A DNA stretch of 64,000 nucleotides from JADKAV01 sp041393775 (GCA_041393775.1 JAWKJM010000010.1:51644-115643), one strand, 5' to 3'; positions 34,328-43,334 are shown, counted from the first letter of the stretch. The notes: generated by a model not told the origin, from the letters alone. A program made the numbers and translations.

Positions 34328-35910
34328 GACTTCGCCGCCGCCCGCCGCCTGCCGACGCCCCGGCGTTTGGAGGGACGCCATGTCCGCTCGCCGTTGTCCA
34401 GCGCGGCGTTGCGCAACTGGTCCCCATGTTCGGCGAGCGCCGCCACCAAGGGCTCGATCTTCGCCTGCGACGGCTGCACCGCCACCTTCAACCCGTGCTC
34501 GCCGGCAGTCGTCGCGGTCTCCGGACCGATCGCCGCGATGACAGTGGTCGCGTGTGGCTTGCCCGCGATGCCGACCAGGTTGCGCACCGTGCTCGATGAC
34601 GTGAACACCACGGCATCGAAGCCCCCGGTCTTGATCGCCTCGCGGATCTCGGCCGCCGGCGGCGCGGCGCGCACCGTCCGGTAGGCCGTGATGTCGTCGA
34701 CCTCCCAGCCCAGGTCGGTCAGGCCCGCGACCAGTTTCTCCGTGGCGATGTCCGCACGCGGCAGGAACACCCGGCCGATCGGGTCGAGTTCGGTGTCGCG
34801 CTCGGGCCACACTTCGAGCAGACCGGCCGACGACTGGGCATCGACTCCTGGCACGAGGTCGGGCTTGACCCCGAAGTCCTGCAGCGCCGCCGCCGTCGAC
34901 TCACCGATCGCGGCGATCTTCAGGCCTGCGAGGTGGCGGGCGTCGAGACCGCGGGTCTCGAAGCGCTCCCTGATCGCGCGCACCGCGTTGACGCTGGTGA
35001 ACGCGATCCACTGGTAGCGACCGGACTCGATACCCTCGATCGCACGCTCCATCTGCTGCGGGGTGCGCGGCGGCTCCACGCTGATGGTGGGAACCTCGAC
35101 CGGGACCGCGCCGTAGAGGCGCAGTTGCGCCGACAGCTCGCCGGCCTGGTCCTTCGTGCGCGGTACCAGCACGCGCCAGCCGAACAGCGGCCTGCTCTCG
35201 AACCATCCGAGGGTTGCCGCCGTTCCGACCGTTTCGCCGAGGAAGACGTCACCGTTGCCCGTCAGTTTCGCGGCCTTGAGATCGGCGGCGGCATCGCCCA
35301 GCGTGGTCACGACGGTCTGCTGCTCGACGGTGGTGCCCGCCCGCACGATCACGAGTCCGGTCGACGCACTGCGACCTGCGGCCAGCGCCGCCTTGGCCAG
35401 GCCGGCGGCGGAGTCGGCGCCGTTGCGGATCACCAACGTCGAACCGGTGTCGGCAAGCGTCGCGGAGTCGACCTCCCCAGCCAGCAGGTCCACGACTCGC
35501 AACTGCTTGGCCCGGGGGCCGACCAGCCCGACCCCGGCGTACGCGGCGATGCCGGACACGTCCGCGGCGCACGGCAGCATCTCGAACGGCACCTTCGACC
35601 GGTGCAGGACCTTCGCCTCGGCGATGACGCGCCCGTCGAGCACCGGGTCACCGGCGAACACACGGACCGCGTGACGCCCGGCCCGGGCCTGCTCGATCAG
35701 CGCCTTGGCCACGGCGGGTGCATCGGTCGGGGAGGTCGCGATGTCCAGCACCTCGACGTCCCGACCCGCGAGCAGGCCTACGACCTCCTCGTCGCAGACG
35801 ACGACGTCGGCTTGGGCGAGCATGGCGGCCCCGCGCACGCTGAGCAGTTCGGGATCGCCGGAGCCTCCCGCGATCAGGGCCACGGCGGGCACGCGTTTGC
35901 GATTCTTCAT
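34324..35910 (-). CDS. hemD: Uroporphyrinogen-III synthase fused to a SUMT-like methyltransferase domain
   Basis: 528 residues. Residues about 1-235 resemble uroporphyrinogen-III C-methyltransferase (GSGDPELLSVRGA at the entry, AGDPVLDGRV in place of the canonical GGDPFVFGRG, and no clear VPGVTS motif), so methyltransferase activity is doubtful. Residues about 245-500 are the HemD synthase (FGWRVLVPRTKDQAGEL, IAFTSVNAVRAI, then FTSSSTVRNL and IAAIGPETA), which cyclises and inverts ring D of hydroxymethylbilane. The tail is Arg/Lys-rich. This fusion order is known in actinobacteria. ATG 35910 overlaps the hemC stop and its stop overlaps hemB. Confidence 0.92.
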   Translation of the reverse strand: MKNRKRVPAVALIAGGSGDPELLSVRGAAMLAQADVVVCDEEVVGLLAGRDVEVLDIATSPTDAPAVAKALIEQARAGRHAVRVFAGDPVLDGRVIAEAKVLHRSKVPFEMLPCAADVSGIAAYAGVGLVGPRAKQLRVVDLLAGEVDSATLADTGSTLVIRNGADSAAGLAKAALAAGRSASTGLVIVRAGTTVEQQTVVTTLGDAAADLKAAKLTGNGDVFLGETVGTAATLGWFESRPLFGWRVLVPRTKDQAGELSAQLRLYGAVPVEVPTISVEPPRTPQQMERAIEGIESGRYQWIAFTSVNAVRAIRERFETRGLDARHLAGLKIAAIGESTAAALQDFGVKPDLVPGVDAQSSAGLLEVWPERDTELDPIGRVFLPRADIATEKLVAGLTDLGWEVDDITAYRTVRAAPPAAEIREAIKTGGFDAVVFTSSSTVRNLVGIAGKPHATTVIAAIGPETATTAGEHGLKVAVQPSQAKIEPLVAALAEHGDQLRNAALDNGERTWRPSKRRGVGRRRAAAKS

Positions 35911-36809
35911 GTGTCATCTCCAAGTAGTAGACCGGCACCTTGCCCGAGGAGGGTTTCGGCGGCCCTGCGGCCCACATCCGCGGGATCATCGACAGGTCCG
36001 GTCGTTGTGTTTTCGTACATCTGCGAACCGTCGTGCGCGAGGACGGCGGCTCGAAGTTCAATCGTTTCCCCGTGTACGCGGGCGAGCGCCCCCACAGGTG
36101 CGCTGCAACCCGCCCGCAGGCCCGCGAGCAGTGCCCGCTCAGCCGCGACCGCCGCGCAGGCAATCGCGTCGTTGATCTGCGAGACCTGCCCGACCCGGGC
36201 ATCGTCGTGACGCATCTCCACGGCCAGAGCGCCCTGCCCGACCGCGGGAAGCATGTCGTCGACCTCGATGACGAAGCCGGGCGGAGTCGATCCGAGCCGG
36301 TTCAGACCGGCCAGCGCCAGCACCGCGGCGTCGACATCGCCGCGCCGCACCTTGCCGATCCGGCTGTCGACGTTTCCGCGGATATCGACGATCCGCAGGT
36401 CGGGACGCATCCGCAGTAGGTAGGCGGCGCGCCGCGGAGAACCGGTGGCCACCCGCGCCCCGGACCGCAGGTCCGCGATGCTGGCCGCAGACGAGACGAG
36501 GAAGTCCCGCACGTCCTCACGCAGGGGCACTGCCGCGATCGTCGTGCGCGGGTCGGGGGCGGTGGGCATGTCCTTCATCGAGTGGACAGCCACGTCGGCA
36601 CGACCATCGACCACTGCTTCTCGCACCGCCGTGACGAAGACGCCTTGGCCGCCGAACGAGGTGAGGGCCGCGTTCGAGACGTCGCCCTCCGAGGTCACGA
36701 GGACCTCGCCGACCTCCGCGCGGGTCACAGACCGGATCTGCTGGCGAACCCAGCCGGATTGCGCGCGCGCCAATGCACTGGCCCTGGTGGCCACTCGGAT
36801 CTCAGACAC
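35907..36809 (-). CDS. hemC: Hydroxymethylbilane synthase (porphobilinogen deaminase)
   Basis: 300 residues from GTG 36809 (VSEIRVATRASALARAQ); GTG 36821 would add four residues. It polymerises four porphobilinogens into hydroxymethylbilane using a dipyrromethane cofactor attached to Cys235 (LRAGCSAPVG). Other conserved stretches are HSMKDMPT with the cofactor-contacting Lys/Asp, ATGSPRRAAYL and VDIRGNVDSR. The start lies within the last codons of hemA (8-nt overlap) and the stop overlaps hemD by 4 nt, so translation is coupled along the operon. Confidence 0.95.
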   Translation of the reverse strand: MSEIRVATRASALARAQSGWVRQQIRSVTRAEVGEVLVTSEGDVSNAALTSFGGQGVFVTAVREAVVDGRADVAVHSMKDMPTAPDPRTTIAAVPLREDVRDFLVSSAASIADLRSGARVATGSPRRAAYLLRMRPDLRIVDIRGNVDSRIGKVRRGDVDAAVLALAGLNRLGSTPPGFVIEVDDMLPAVGQGALAVEMRHDDARVGQVSQINDAIACAAVAAERALLAGLRAGCSAPVGALARVHGETIELRAAVLAHDGSQMYENTTTGPVDDPADVGRRAAETLLGQGAGLLLGDDT

Positions 36810-38097
36810 TCGTGGACCCACTCTGGCTGTCCGTGAGAGCGGTGACGGCAGCGGGATCGAGGTCGAACAAGGCGTGCAGTGCCGCAGCGTACCGGTCCCC
36901 GTCCGGATCCACGGCGAACTCCTTCATCCGCACCGTGGGAGTGTGCAGCAACGTGGCGACCACGCGCCGCATGGAACGGGCGATCTCGGAGAACTGTTCA
37001 TCGTCGAGTTCGGGGTTGCGCAGCCGCAGGCGGCCCAACTCGGCGTCGACGACCTGCTCGGCGCGGGCCCGCAAGGCCACCACCACAGGGTCCACCCGGG
37101 CGCTGGTCTGGCGCTGAACGAAGTCCGTCGTCGCTGTCAGCACGATGGCCTCCGCGGATGCGACTGATTCTTGTGCCACATGGGCCTCGGGCAGTTCCGC
37201 GATGGCACTCAGGTCCAGCCGCACCACCCCGGGGATCTGGGTCACGGCCGGATCGATGTCGTGGGGAAGCGCGAGGTCGCAGAACACCAGGTCCGGCGTG
37301 ACCCCCGCGAGCACCTGCTCGAGGTGGTCGCGTGTGACAAGTTGACCGGTGGCCCCGGTTGCGCTGACGACGACGTCGGCGGTTCGCAGGTGCTCGTCGA
37401 GATCCACCAGTTCCACCCCCGTGCCACCGACGGCTTCGGCCAGCCGGTGCACCGCGGCCGACGTGCGGCCGATGACGGTGATCCGGGCGCCCGCGGATGC
37501 CGCCACCGATGCTGCCAGCGACGACATGGAGCCCGATCCCAGGATGATGACGTCGCGCCCGCTCAGCGATCCGTGGTGGCGTCGCGCCTCGGCCAGGGCC
37601 ACCTCGACAACGGAAGCCCCGTGTCGCCCGATGCCGGTGTCGGTGTGCACCTGCTTGCCCACGCGCAGCGCACTCTGCGCCAGTTCGTGCAGCCGCCGGC
37701 TCGCCTGCCCCTGGTCGACGGCGGCCTTGAACGCCTCCCGGAACTGGCCCAGGATCTGTTCATCCCCGACAACCATGGAGTCCAGCCCGCTGGCCACCCG
37801 GAACGCGTGGCGCACTGCCGCATCCTCGTAGTGGACGTAGACGTGTTTGGACAACTCCTCCACTGACAATCCCGAACTCTTGGCCAGGTGCGATGTGACC
37901 GCCTCCACCGCCGAATGGAACCGGGAGACCTCGGTGTACACCTCGACCCGGTTGCAGGTGGACAGCAGCAGCGTCTCGGCGACCGCTTCCCCGGAGCCGA
38001 GGATGCCCAGGATGTCGTCCGCGTCGACCCCGGCGACCTTCTCCAAGATCTCGATGGGCGCGGTGTGATGACTGACTCCGACGACAAGCAGACTCAT
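36802..38097 (-). CDS. hemA: Glutamyl-tRNA reductase
   Basis: 431 residues; NADPH-dependent reduction of Glu-tRNA to glutamate-1-semialdehyde, the committed step of the C5 haem route (completed by HemL at 5940-7229). The catalytic Cys48 is in LLSTCNRVEVY, VSHHTAPIEI opens the protein, and the NADPH domain has VIILGSGSMSSLAA with VIGRTSAAV. The C-terminal dimerisation helices (RSMRRVVATLLHTPTVRMKE) are present. ATG 38097 overlaps rex by 4 nt. Being second behind the redox sensor Rex, it is the likely control point for NADH-dependent regulation. Confidence 0.96.
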   Translation of the reverse strand: MSLLVVGVSHHTAPIEILEKVAGVDADDILGILGSGEAVAETLLLSTCNRVEVYTEVSRFHSAVEAVTSHLAKSSGLSVEELSKHVYVHYEDAAVRHAFRVASGLDSMVVGDEQILGQFREAFKAAVDQGQASRRLHELAQSALRVGKQVHTDTGIGRHGASVVEVALAEARRHHGSLSGRDVIILGSGSMSSLAASVAASAGARITVIGRTSAAVHRLAEAVGGTGVELVDLDEHLRTADVVVSATGATGQLVTRDHLEQVLAGVTPDLVFCDLALPHDIDPAVTQIPGVVRLDLSAIAELPEAHVAQESVASAEAIVLTATTDFVQRQTSARVDPVVVALRARAEQVVDAELGRLRLRNPELDDEQFSEIARSMRRVVATLLHTPTVRMKEFAVDPDGDRYAAALHALFDLDPAAVTALTDSQSGSTSV

Positions 38098-38759
38098 CGT
38101 GGCTCCCGCTGACCCGCGTGCACGGCCAGGATCTGGATCTCGGTGGCCAGGTCGACCGGGCGCACCACGACGTCGGGCGGCACATCGAGGTGAACCGCCG
38201 AGAAGTTCAGGATGCTGCGGGCACCGGCCGCGACGAGCCGATCAGCGACCGCTTGTGCGGCCGACCCCGGCGTGGCGATCACACCGATGACCGCTCGCTG
38301 GCCGGCCACGAAGGCCTCGAGTTCGGACATAGGCTGAATCTCGAGCTGTCCCACGTCCGGGTTCCCGGCCTTCGAGCCGACCAAGTCCGGGTCGACATCA
38401 AAAAGTCCGACGACGCGCAGTCCCCGTTCCAGGAAACCCCCGTACCCGGCCAGCGCGCGCCCTAGGTGGCCTACTCCGACAATGACCAGGTGATGCTCGC
38501 CGGCCAGACCGAGTGCCCCGGTGACGTGCTCGCGCAACTCGGCGACCGGGTAGCCCACGCCTCGTTTGCCGTAACTGCCGACGTAGCTGAGATCCCGGCG
38601 CACCACTGCACCGCTGACACCGATCTGAGCTGCCAGGTCGACGCTGTGCACGGTCTGCAGGCCGGCGTTCTCGAGTTGTGACAGGCAGCGGATGTACTGC
38701 GGCAGGCGGGCGATCGTGGCATCCGGCAGTTCGCGTCGTCGCAATCGCGGAATGGACAC
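38094..38759 (-). CDS. rex: Redox-sensing transcriptional repressor Rex
   Basis: 221 residues. An N-terminal winged helix (LPQYIRCLSQLENAG, then SGAVVRRDLSYVGSYGKRGVGYPV) is followed by a Rossmann domain with VIVGVGHLGRALAGYGGF. Rex binds NADH or NAD+ and releases DNA when NADH is high. In Streptomyces rex leads the hemACD operon and represses it together with respiratory genes; the same order is seen here. The upstream region holds a TTGTGAA half-site (minus strand, near 38809-38817) but no clean TTGTGAAN4TTCACAA operator. ATG 38759. Confidence 0.95.
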   Translation of the reverse strand: MSIPRLRRRELPDATIARLPQYIRCLSQLENAGLQTVHSVDLAAQIGVSGAVVRRDLSYVGSYGKRGVGYPVAELREHVTGALGLAGEHHLVIVGVGHLGRALAGYGGFLERGLRVVGLFDVDPDLVGSKAGNPDVGQLEIQPMSELEAFVAGQRAVIGVIATPGSAAQAVADRLVAAGARSILNFSAVHLDVPPDVVVRPVDLATEIQILAVHAGQREPR

Positions 38760-38885
38760 CTGTCACCTGTCTGCGTGAGCACGGCACTCACACGCTGACC
38801 ATGCTACCGATTTCACAAGCGTGACCCAAACTGCTAATCGGACGCATGGGCTCGCTAATCGGACAGATTGCGGTCTGGACTGCCC

Positions 38886-39000
38886 GTGTGACGAAGTTGC
38901 GGCACCCGAGCCTGGGTTGTTACGAAGGTGAGGGGTCCGGCCGCCCGCCACCGCGCACCTTCGTCACACGGCGGAACGGCGGACGACAACTTCGTCACAA
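38886..39000 (+). repeat. Family A nested palindromic element, copy A4
   Basis: Half-site cores at 38891 and 38922 (forward) and 38959 and 38990 (reverse): spacing 31, 43 (inner span) and 31. It is inside the 477-bp gap between rex and the glutaredoxin-like gene. The remainder of that gap (38760-38885, 39001-39236) shows only a short GGTGCCGCCAGGCACC hairpin at 39028-39043 and nothing else I can support. Confidence 0.85.
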
Positions 39001-39236
39001 CCGTGTCCGCATCAAGAGATGGCCCCCGGTGCCGCCAGGCACCGTTCCCCAGGCCTTGGTCTAGAAGATCATCCCTTCGCCGAAGGCCGGGGCGTCCCGG
39101 ACAGGTCCAAACCCGCAAGGGCTGCCTGCAGTGGGTTGCGGGTGGACTTCAACGTCCGACAGGTCCGAACTCACTGACGTGACACCGGTCCCGGCAACGC
39201 CCTCGGTGGATCCGGGCCTGACGCCGCCCAGCACCG

Positions 39237-39464
39237 CTACGCTCGCAGCGCGGCCTCGAGTCGCTGCGGGTTCACGCGGTACATGTCATGGACGACCCCG
39301 TCGACAATCACCACCGGCACCTGGTCGGAGTACCGCGACGCCAGGCGGGGATCGTCGCGGACGCTGACTTCGACCCACTCGGTGTCCGTCTTGGCGCAGA
39401 CGAGTTCTACGACCTCACGAGCGACGTCACAGAGGTGACAACCCGGTTTTCCGACGAGGACCAC
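39237..39464 (-). CDS. Glutaredoxin-like (DUF836) small redox protein
   Basis: 75 residues of thioredoxin fold: VVLVGKPGCHLCDVAREVVE carries a CHLC active-site pair (Cys9, Cys12), then a beta strand (WVEVSVRDD), the cis-Pro region (DQVPVVIVDG) and an amphipathic C-terminal helix. It is the DUF836/glutaredoxin-2-like family; a homologue precedes hemA in mycobacteria (Rv0508 from memory). It probably reduces disulfides or mixed thiols in the cytoplasm. GTG 39464 follows the stop of the AMP-ligase gene by 8 nt, so the two are co-transcribed. Confidence 0.88.
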   Translation of the reverse strand: MVLVGKPGCHLCDVAREVVELVCAKTDTEWVEVSVRDDPRLASRYSDQVPVVIVDGVVHDMYRVNPQRLEAALRA

Positions 39465-39472
39465 CCTGGCGC

Positions 39473-40966
39473 TCAGAGCGACGTCACCCCTTGCGCCTCA
39501 CGCAGGCGCCCTTTGCTCACCTTGCCGGTCACGGAATGCGGGAGGTCGGAAACGACGTCGACGATCGTCGGGCACTTGAAGCGCGCCAGACGGGTGGCTG
39601 CGAACTGCTGTACGGCGTCTGCATCGATCTGTGACCCGGGACTGGCGACCACGAAAGCCTTCACGGCCTCGCCGGTGTAGGGGTGGGTGACACCCATCAC
39701 TGCCGCCTCCACTACACCGTCCATCTGGAGCAGCGCATCTTCGACTTCGCGCGGGTACACGTTGAAACCACTGACGATGATCAGTTCCCGGATGCGGTCC
39801 ACCAGGCGCAGATCCCCGTCCTCGTCGCTGTAGGCAACATCCCCGGTGGCGAACCAGCCCTCATCGTCGGGTCCGCCCGATCCGTCCGGCCAGTATCCGC
39901 TGAAGACGTTGTCGCCACGCACGAAGATCTCGCCCGGATCCCCTTCCAGGACCACGTTGCCGGCCTCGTCGCGCAACTGGAGTTCGATGCCCGGCAGCGG
40001 CTGCCCCACGAAACCGGCCTTGGGACGACCCGCGACCAGCGAGGCGGTGATCACCGGTGAGCATTCGGTCATCCCGTAACCCTCCCAGATGGGCTTCCCG
40101 GTGACCTCTTCGAAGTGCCGCATCACCGTCGCCGGCAGGGGGGCGGCACCGGACACCAGCATGCGCACGCCCTGCAGCCGGTCGGCCAGATCGTCGTGAT
40201 CAGACCAGGCGATGTACATCGGCGGGGCGCCCGCCACGTTGGTGACTTGGTGGCGGGCGATCGCCTCCAGGGCGACAGCGGGGTCGAAGCGCTCATTGAG
40301 CACGATGGTGGCGCCCCGCCGGGCGACCATCCCGAGGGTGGCGTTCAGCGCATAGATATGGAAAAGCGGCAGGACGCACAGGACCACGTCGTCGGCGGTC
40401 ATTACCGGCGGGTCCTGCAGTTGGCTCAACTGCTCGAGGTTGGCCAGCAGCGCCCGGTGCGTCAACATCGCCGCCTTCGGCCGGCCGGTCGTGCCGGAGG
40501 TGAACAGCAGTACCGCCAGCGACTCCGGATCCGTCGGGTCGGTCGGCAGCGGGCTGCTCCCCACGGTGAACCGCCGCCAGTCGTCGCCACCGGTCACGAT
40601 CACATCGAGATCGGGGATCCGGCGCAGCGCCGGTTCCACGCTCGGGTCGGCGACCGCCAGCCGCACGTCGGCATCGGAGATCATCAACGACAGTTCCGAG
40701 GTGGTGTAGCCGGTGTTGAGCGGCACCGCGCACATGCCCGCCCGCAGAATCCCGAAGAAGGTCGTCACGAACTCCAGAGTGTTGCGCTGCATCAGGGCCA
40801 CACGGGTCCCCGGCTCGAGCCCTCGCGCCACCAGGCCGCTGGCCACGGCACGGACCTGCCACTCGACCTCGGCCCACGACGTGACCCGCTGATCGGTCAC
40901 CACTGCGGGGTGTCGCGGACGCGTTTGCGCCGCGTCGCGCACCAGATCCGCAAGGTTGGCCACCAC
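39473..40966 (-). CDS. AMP-forming acyl-CoA synthetase (long-chain fatty acid-CoA ligase type)
   Basis: 497 residues. The adenylation core motifs are in order: LLFTSGTTGRPKAAMLTH (P-loop-like A3), VSGAAPLP, WEGYGMTECSP (A5), GWFATGDVAY and DRIRELIIVSGFNVYPREVE (A8 hinge), ending with SVTGKVSKGRLRE carrying the catalytic Lys. These enzymes activate a carboxylic acid as acyl-AMP, then acyl-CoA. Fatty-acid length is not readable. GTG 40966 gives VANLADLVRDAA. It is divergent from the HAD-IB gene with only 42 bp between, and followed by the glutaredoxin-like gene. Confidence 0.92.
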   Translation of the reverse strand: MVANLADLVRDAAQTRPRHPAVVTDQRVTSWAEVEWQVRAVASGLVARGLEPGTRVALMQRNTLEFVTTFFGILRAGMCAVPLNTGYTTSELSLMISDADVRLAVADPSVEPALRRIPDLDVIVTGGDDWRRFTVGSSPLPTDPTDPESLAVLLFTSGTTGRPKAAMLTHRALLANLEQLSQLQDPPVMTADDVVLCVLPLFHIYALNATLGMVARRGATIVLNERFDPAVALEAIARHQVTNVAGAPPMYIAWSDHDDLADRLQGVRMLVSGAAPLPATVMRHFEEVTGKPIWEGYGMTECSPVITASLVAGRPKAGFVGQPLPGIELQLRDEAGNVVLEGDPGEIFVRGDNVFSGYWPDGSGGPDDEGWFATGDVAYSDEDGDLRLVDRIRELIIVSGFNVYPREVEDALLQMDGVVEAAVMGVTHPYTGEAVKAFVVASPGSQIDADAVQQFAATRLARFKCPTIVDVVSDLPHSVTGKVSKGRLREAQGVTSL

Positions 40967-41008
40967 GCCCCGAGTCTTGCATATCTGGGACTTCGCTAGC
41001 CTGCAGAG

Positions 41009-41860
41009 GTGACCCTAGGTGACGAGCAGCACCCGGACCACGCCGAGAGCGGGCAGGAGCCCGGGGCTTCCGAGCCCGCATTGCCGGATCCGTACGCCGC
41101 AGCGTTCTTCGACATCGACAACACGCTTATCCACGGCGCCTCGATGTTCCATTGGGCTCGCGGCCTGGCCGCTCACAAGTACTTGTCCAAGGGCCAGATC
41201 CTCGACTTCGTATGGAAGCAGACGCGCTTCATAGTGGTCGGCAAAGAGGACGCCGAGGACATGCACGACATCACCGAGGAAGCGCTGGCTCTGGTGGCGG
41301 GCCGCAACCAGGCCGAACTCGTGCAGTTGACCCGGGAGATCTTCAACGAGTACATGCTCGACCGGTTCTGGCCCGGGACTGTCGCCCTGGCGCAGGGCCA
41401 TCTGGACGCCGGTCAACGGGTGTGGCTGGTCTCCGCGGCACCCGTCGAACTCGCCGAGCTGATCGCCGAGCACCTCGGCGTCACCGGCGCGTTGGGCACG
41501 GTGTCCGAGCAGGTGCACGGCGTCTACACGGGCAGTCTCGTCGGCAAGCCGTTGCACGGGCAGGCCAAGGCTGAGGCGGTCGAGGCGCTCGCGCGACGCG
41601 AAGGGCTGGACCTGAGCCGGTGCGCGGCGTACTCGGACTCGGCCAACGACATCCCGATGCTGTCCATGGTCGGGACCCCGGTGGCGGTCAACCCGGATCG
41701 AGCCCTGCGGCAGCACGCCAGGCGCAACGGCTGGACGATCCGCGATTACCGGACGGCCCGACGTGTCGTCAAGATCACCGCCCCGGCGGTCGGCGCCGCC
41801 GGTCTGGTCACCGGAATCGCAGTTGGAACGGTCATGGCACGGCGGGCGATCCGCAACTAG
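41009..41860 (+). CDS. HAD-IB family phosphatase (SerB1-like) with C-terminal membrane segment
   Basis: 283 residues. HAD motif I is FFDIDNTLIHG (Asp35, Asp37), motif II is in VWLVSAAPVE, and motif III/IV is YSDSANDIPML. The subfamily IB cap lies in between. This is the PSPase-like group to which mycobacterial SerB1 (Rv0505c from memory) belongs; many members act on lysophosphatidic or phosphatidic lipids rather than phosphoserine. A hydrophobic C-terminal stretch (VGAAGLVTGIAVGTVMA) suggests membrane attachment, and the neighbouring PlsC gene supports a phospholipid role (inference). GTG 41009; the first ~28 residues are acidic and poorly conserved in appearance. Confidence 0.88.
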   Translation: MTLGDEQHPDHAESGQEPGASEPALPDPYAAAFFDIDNTLIHGASMFHWARGLAAHKYLSKGQILDFVWKQTRFIVVGKEDAEDMHDITEEALALVAGRNQAELVQLTREIFNEYMLDRFWPGTVALAQGHLDAGQRVWLVSAAPVELAELIAEHLGVTGALGTVSEQVHGVYTGSLVGKPLHGQAKAEAVEALARREGLDLSRCAAYSDSANDIPMLSMVGTPVAVNPDRALRQHARRNGWTIRDYRTARRVVKITAPAVGAAGLVTGIAVGTVMARRAIRN

Positions 41861-41911
41861 CCGGAAGCCAGTTGGCGCGGGTCGCAGCGGTCAGACCCCG
41901 GGGTTGGCGCG

Positions 41912-42290
41912 AGTCATCCATGGCCGTGGCCGCCGGGCGTTTGAGGCGGGAAGCCGGGCGGAAACCGGGCGGAACCGCTCGCGTTAGTCGTCCATGGCCG
42001 TGGCCGGCCGCGGCGTTCAGGCGGGAAAATGCCGGGCGGAAATCCACTCGGGTTAGAGAACGTGCACGAGGTTAGAGAAGCCACACGTGCGTTCACTAAC
42101 CTCGTGCACGATCTCTAACCTCGCGACCATTCTCTAACCTCGCGGCCAACTCCTGCGGCGACCGAGTACATTCTCTAACCTCGCGGCCAACTCCTTCGCC
42201 CGGTACACGAGCCGGACTCGGGCCCCCGGGCTCGCGCTAGGGCCATCGCTGGCCAGCGCGTCGAACCGGAACGCGCAAAACCGCACCAGT
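41912..42290 (+). repeat. Family B palindromic array, copy B4, with degenerate C-like tail
   Basis: The convergent gap 41861-42315 contains no gene. Two leader copies (CCATGGCCGTGGCC..., GGCGTTCAGGCGGGAAAATG) are followed by GTTAGAGAACGTGCACGAG, GTTAG 19 bp later, a 30-bp turn with CACACGTG, and CTAAC units at 19-bp steps. An extra CTCTAACCTCGCGGCCAACTC duplicate comes after 22 bp. From about 42213 a decayed family C stretch (GGGCTCGCGCTAGG... GAACCGGAACGCGC) reaches nearly to the acyltransferase stop. Confidence 0.8.
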
Positions 42291-42315
42291 CCCGAAGACA
42301 ACTGAAAGCGTCGGG

Positions 42316-43329
42316 CTAGAAGAACACCGAACGGCGGGCGACCAACAGCCGGTACAAGGTCTGCTGGATGGTTTCACGCACCTGGTCGGTGAGGTCGAAT
42401 ACCAGCATCGGATCGTCGGCGGCACCATCCGGGAACTCGTCGGTGCGGATCGGCTCACCGAACTCGATGATCCACTTGCTCGGCAGCGGCACCATGCCCA
42501 ACGGCCCGAGCCACGGGAACGTCGGCGTGATCGGGAAATAGGGGGCCCCGAGCATTCTTGCCATCAACTTGGCGTTTCCGATGATCGGGTAGATCTCCTC
42601 GGCGCCGACGATCGAGCAGGGGATGATCGGGGTCTTGGTGCGCAGCGCCGCCGCCACGAAACCGCCGCGGCCGAACCGCTGCAGTTTGTACCGCTCGCTG
42701 AACGGCTTGCCGATCCCCTTGAAACCCTCCGGCCAGACCCCGACCAGCTCGCCGGTGGACAGCAGGCGCTCCGCATCCGGGGCACAAGCCAGCGTGTGGC
42801 CGCTCTTGCGTGCGATTTCTCCCACGAGCGGCAACTGGAAGACGAAGTCGGCACCGAGCATCCGCAGGTGCCGGTGCTCGGGGTGATGGTCCCAGATAGC
42901 CAGTTGAGTCATCATGGCGTCGACAGCGACGGTTCCGGAATGGTTGGCCACCAGCAACGCCCCACCGGTGTCGGGAATGTTCTCGAGCCCGCGGGTCTCG
43001 ATCCGGAACCATTTCTTGTACAACGGCCGGAAAGGCGCCAGGAGGATCCGGTCGGTCAGTTCCGGGTCGAAGCCGAAGTCGTCGACCTTGTACTCGCCAG
43101 TGATCCGGCGGCGCAGGAACGCCAGCGCCCCGGCGACCCGGGTGTCCCAGTCCACGTGTTCCTGCACGCCCGGCAGCGGCGTCGGCTCCGCATCAGCCTC
43201 CTGAGCCGGAACGGTGCTCGACCGGCTGGCACGGGCACCCCCGCTCGGGGCGGCGGCCTTCTTGGCCGTCGGGCGCTTCTTCTTCTTGGGGTCCTTACCC
43301 TTGATCGGGATGACACGGGCGTCGGGCAT
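42316..43329 (-). CDS. 1-acyl-sn-glycerol-3-phosphate acyltransferase-like protein (PlsC superfamily)
   Basis: 337 residues from ATG 43329, which has an AAGGA ribosome site 9 nt upstream; TTG 43338 is an alternative. A Lys/Arg/Pro-rich N-terminal tail (~60 residues) precedes the acyltransferase domain with motif I NHSGTVAVD (catalytic His/Asp), motif III GVWPEGFKGIGKPF, and a PIIPCSIVG block. It is related to mycobacterial Rv0502 (from memory), which sits beside the same epimerase-like gene. It probably acylates a lysophospholipid or another hydroxyl lipid on the inner membrane face. It starts 5 nt past the epimerase stop. Confidence 0.88.
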   Translation of the reverse strand: MPDARVIPIKGKDPKKKKRPTAKKAAAPSGGARASRSSTVPAQEADAEPTPLPGVQEHVDWDTRVAGALAFLRRRITGEYKVDDFGFDPELTDRILLAPFRPLYKKWFRIETRGLENIPDTGGALLVANHSGTVAVDAMMTQLAIWDHHPEHRHLRMLGADFVFQLPLVGEIARKSGHTLACAPDAERLLSTGELVGVWPEGFKGIGKPFSERYKLQRFGRGGFVAAALRTKTPIIPCSIVGAEEIYPIIGNAKLMARMLGAPYFPITPTFPWLGPLGMVPLPSKWIIEFGEPIRTDEFPDGAADDPMLVFDLTDQVRETIQQTLYRLLVARRSVFF

Positions 43330-43334
43330 GGGCT

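Noticed and set aside
38775..38791. GTGAG-N7-CTCAC inverted repeat upstream of rex as a Rex operator
   Set aside because: Arm spacing (N7-N9) differs from the N4-N6 of the established Rex operator; kept only as a weak note.
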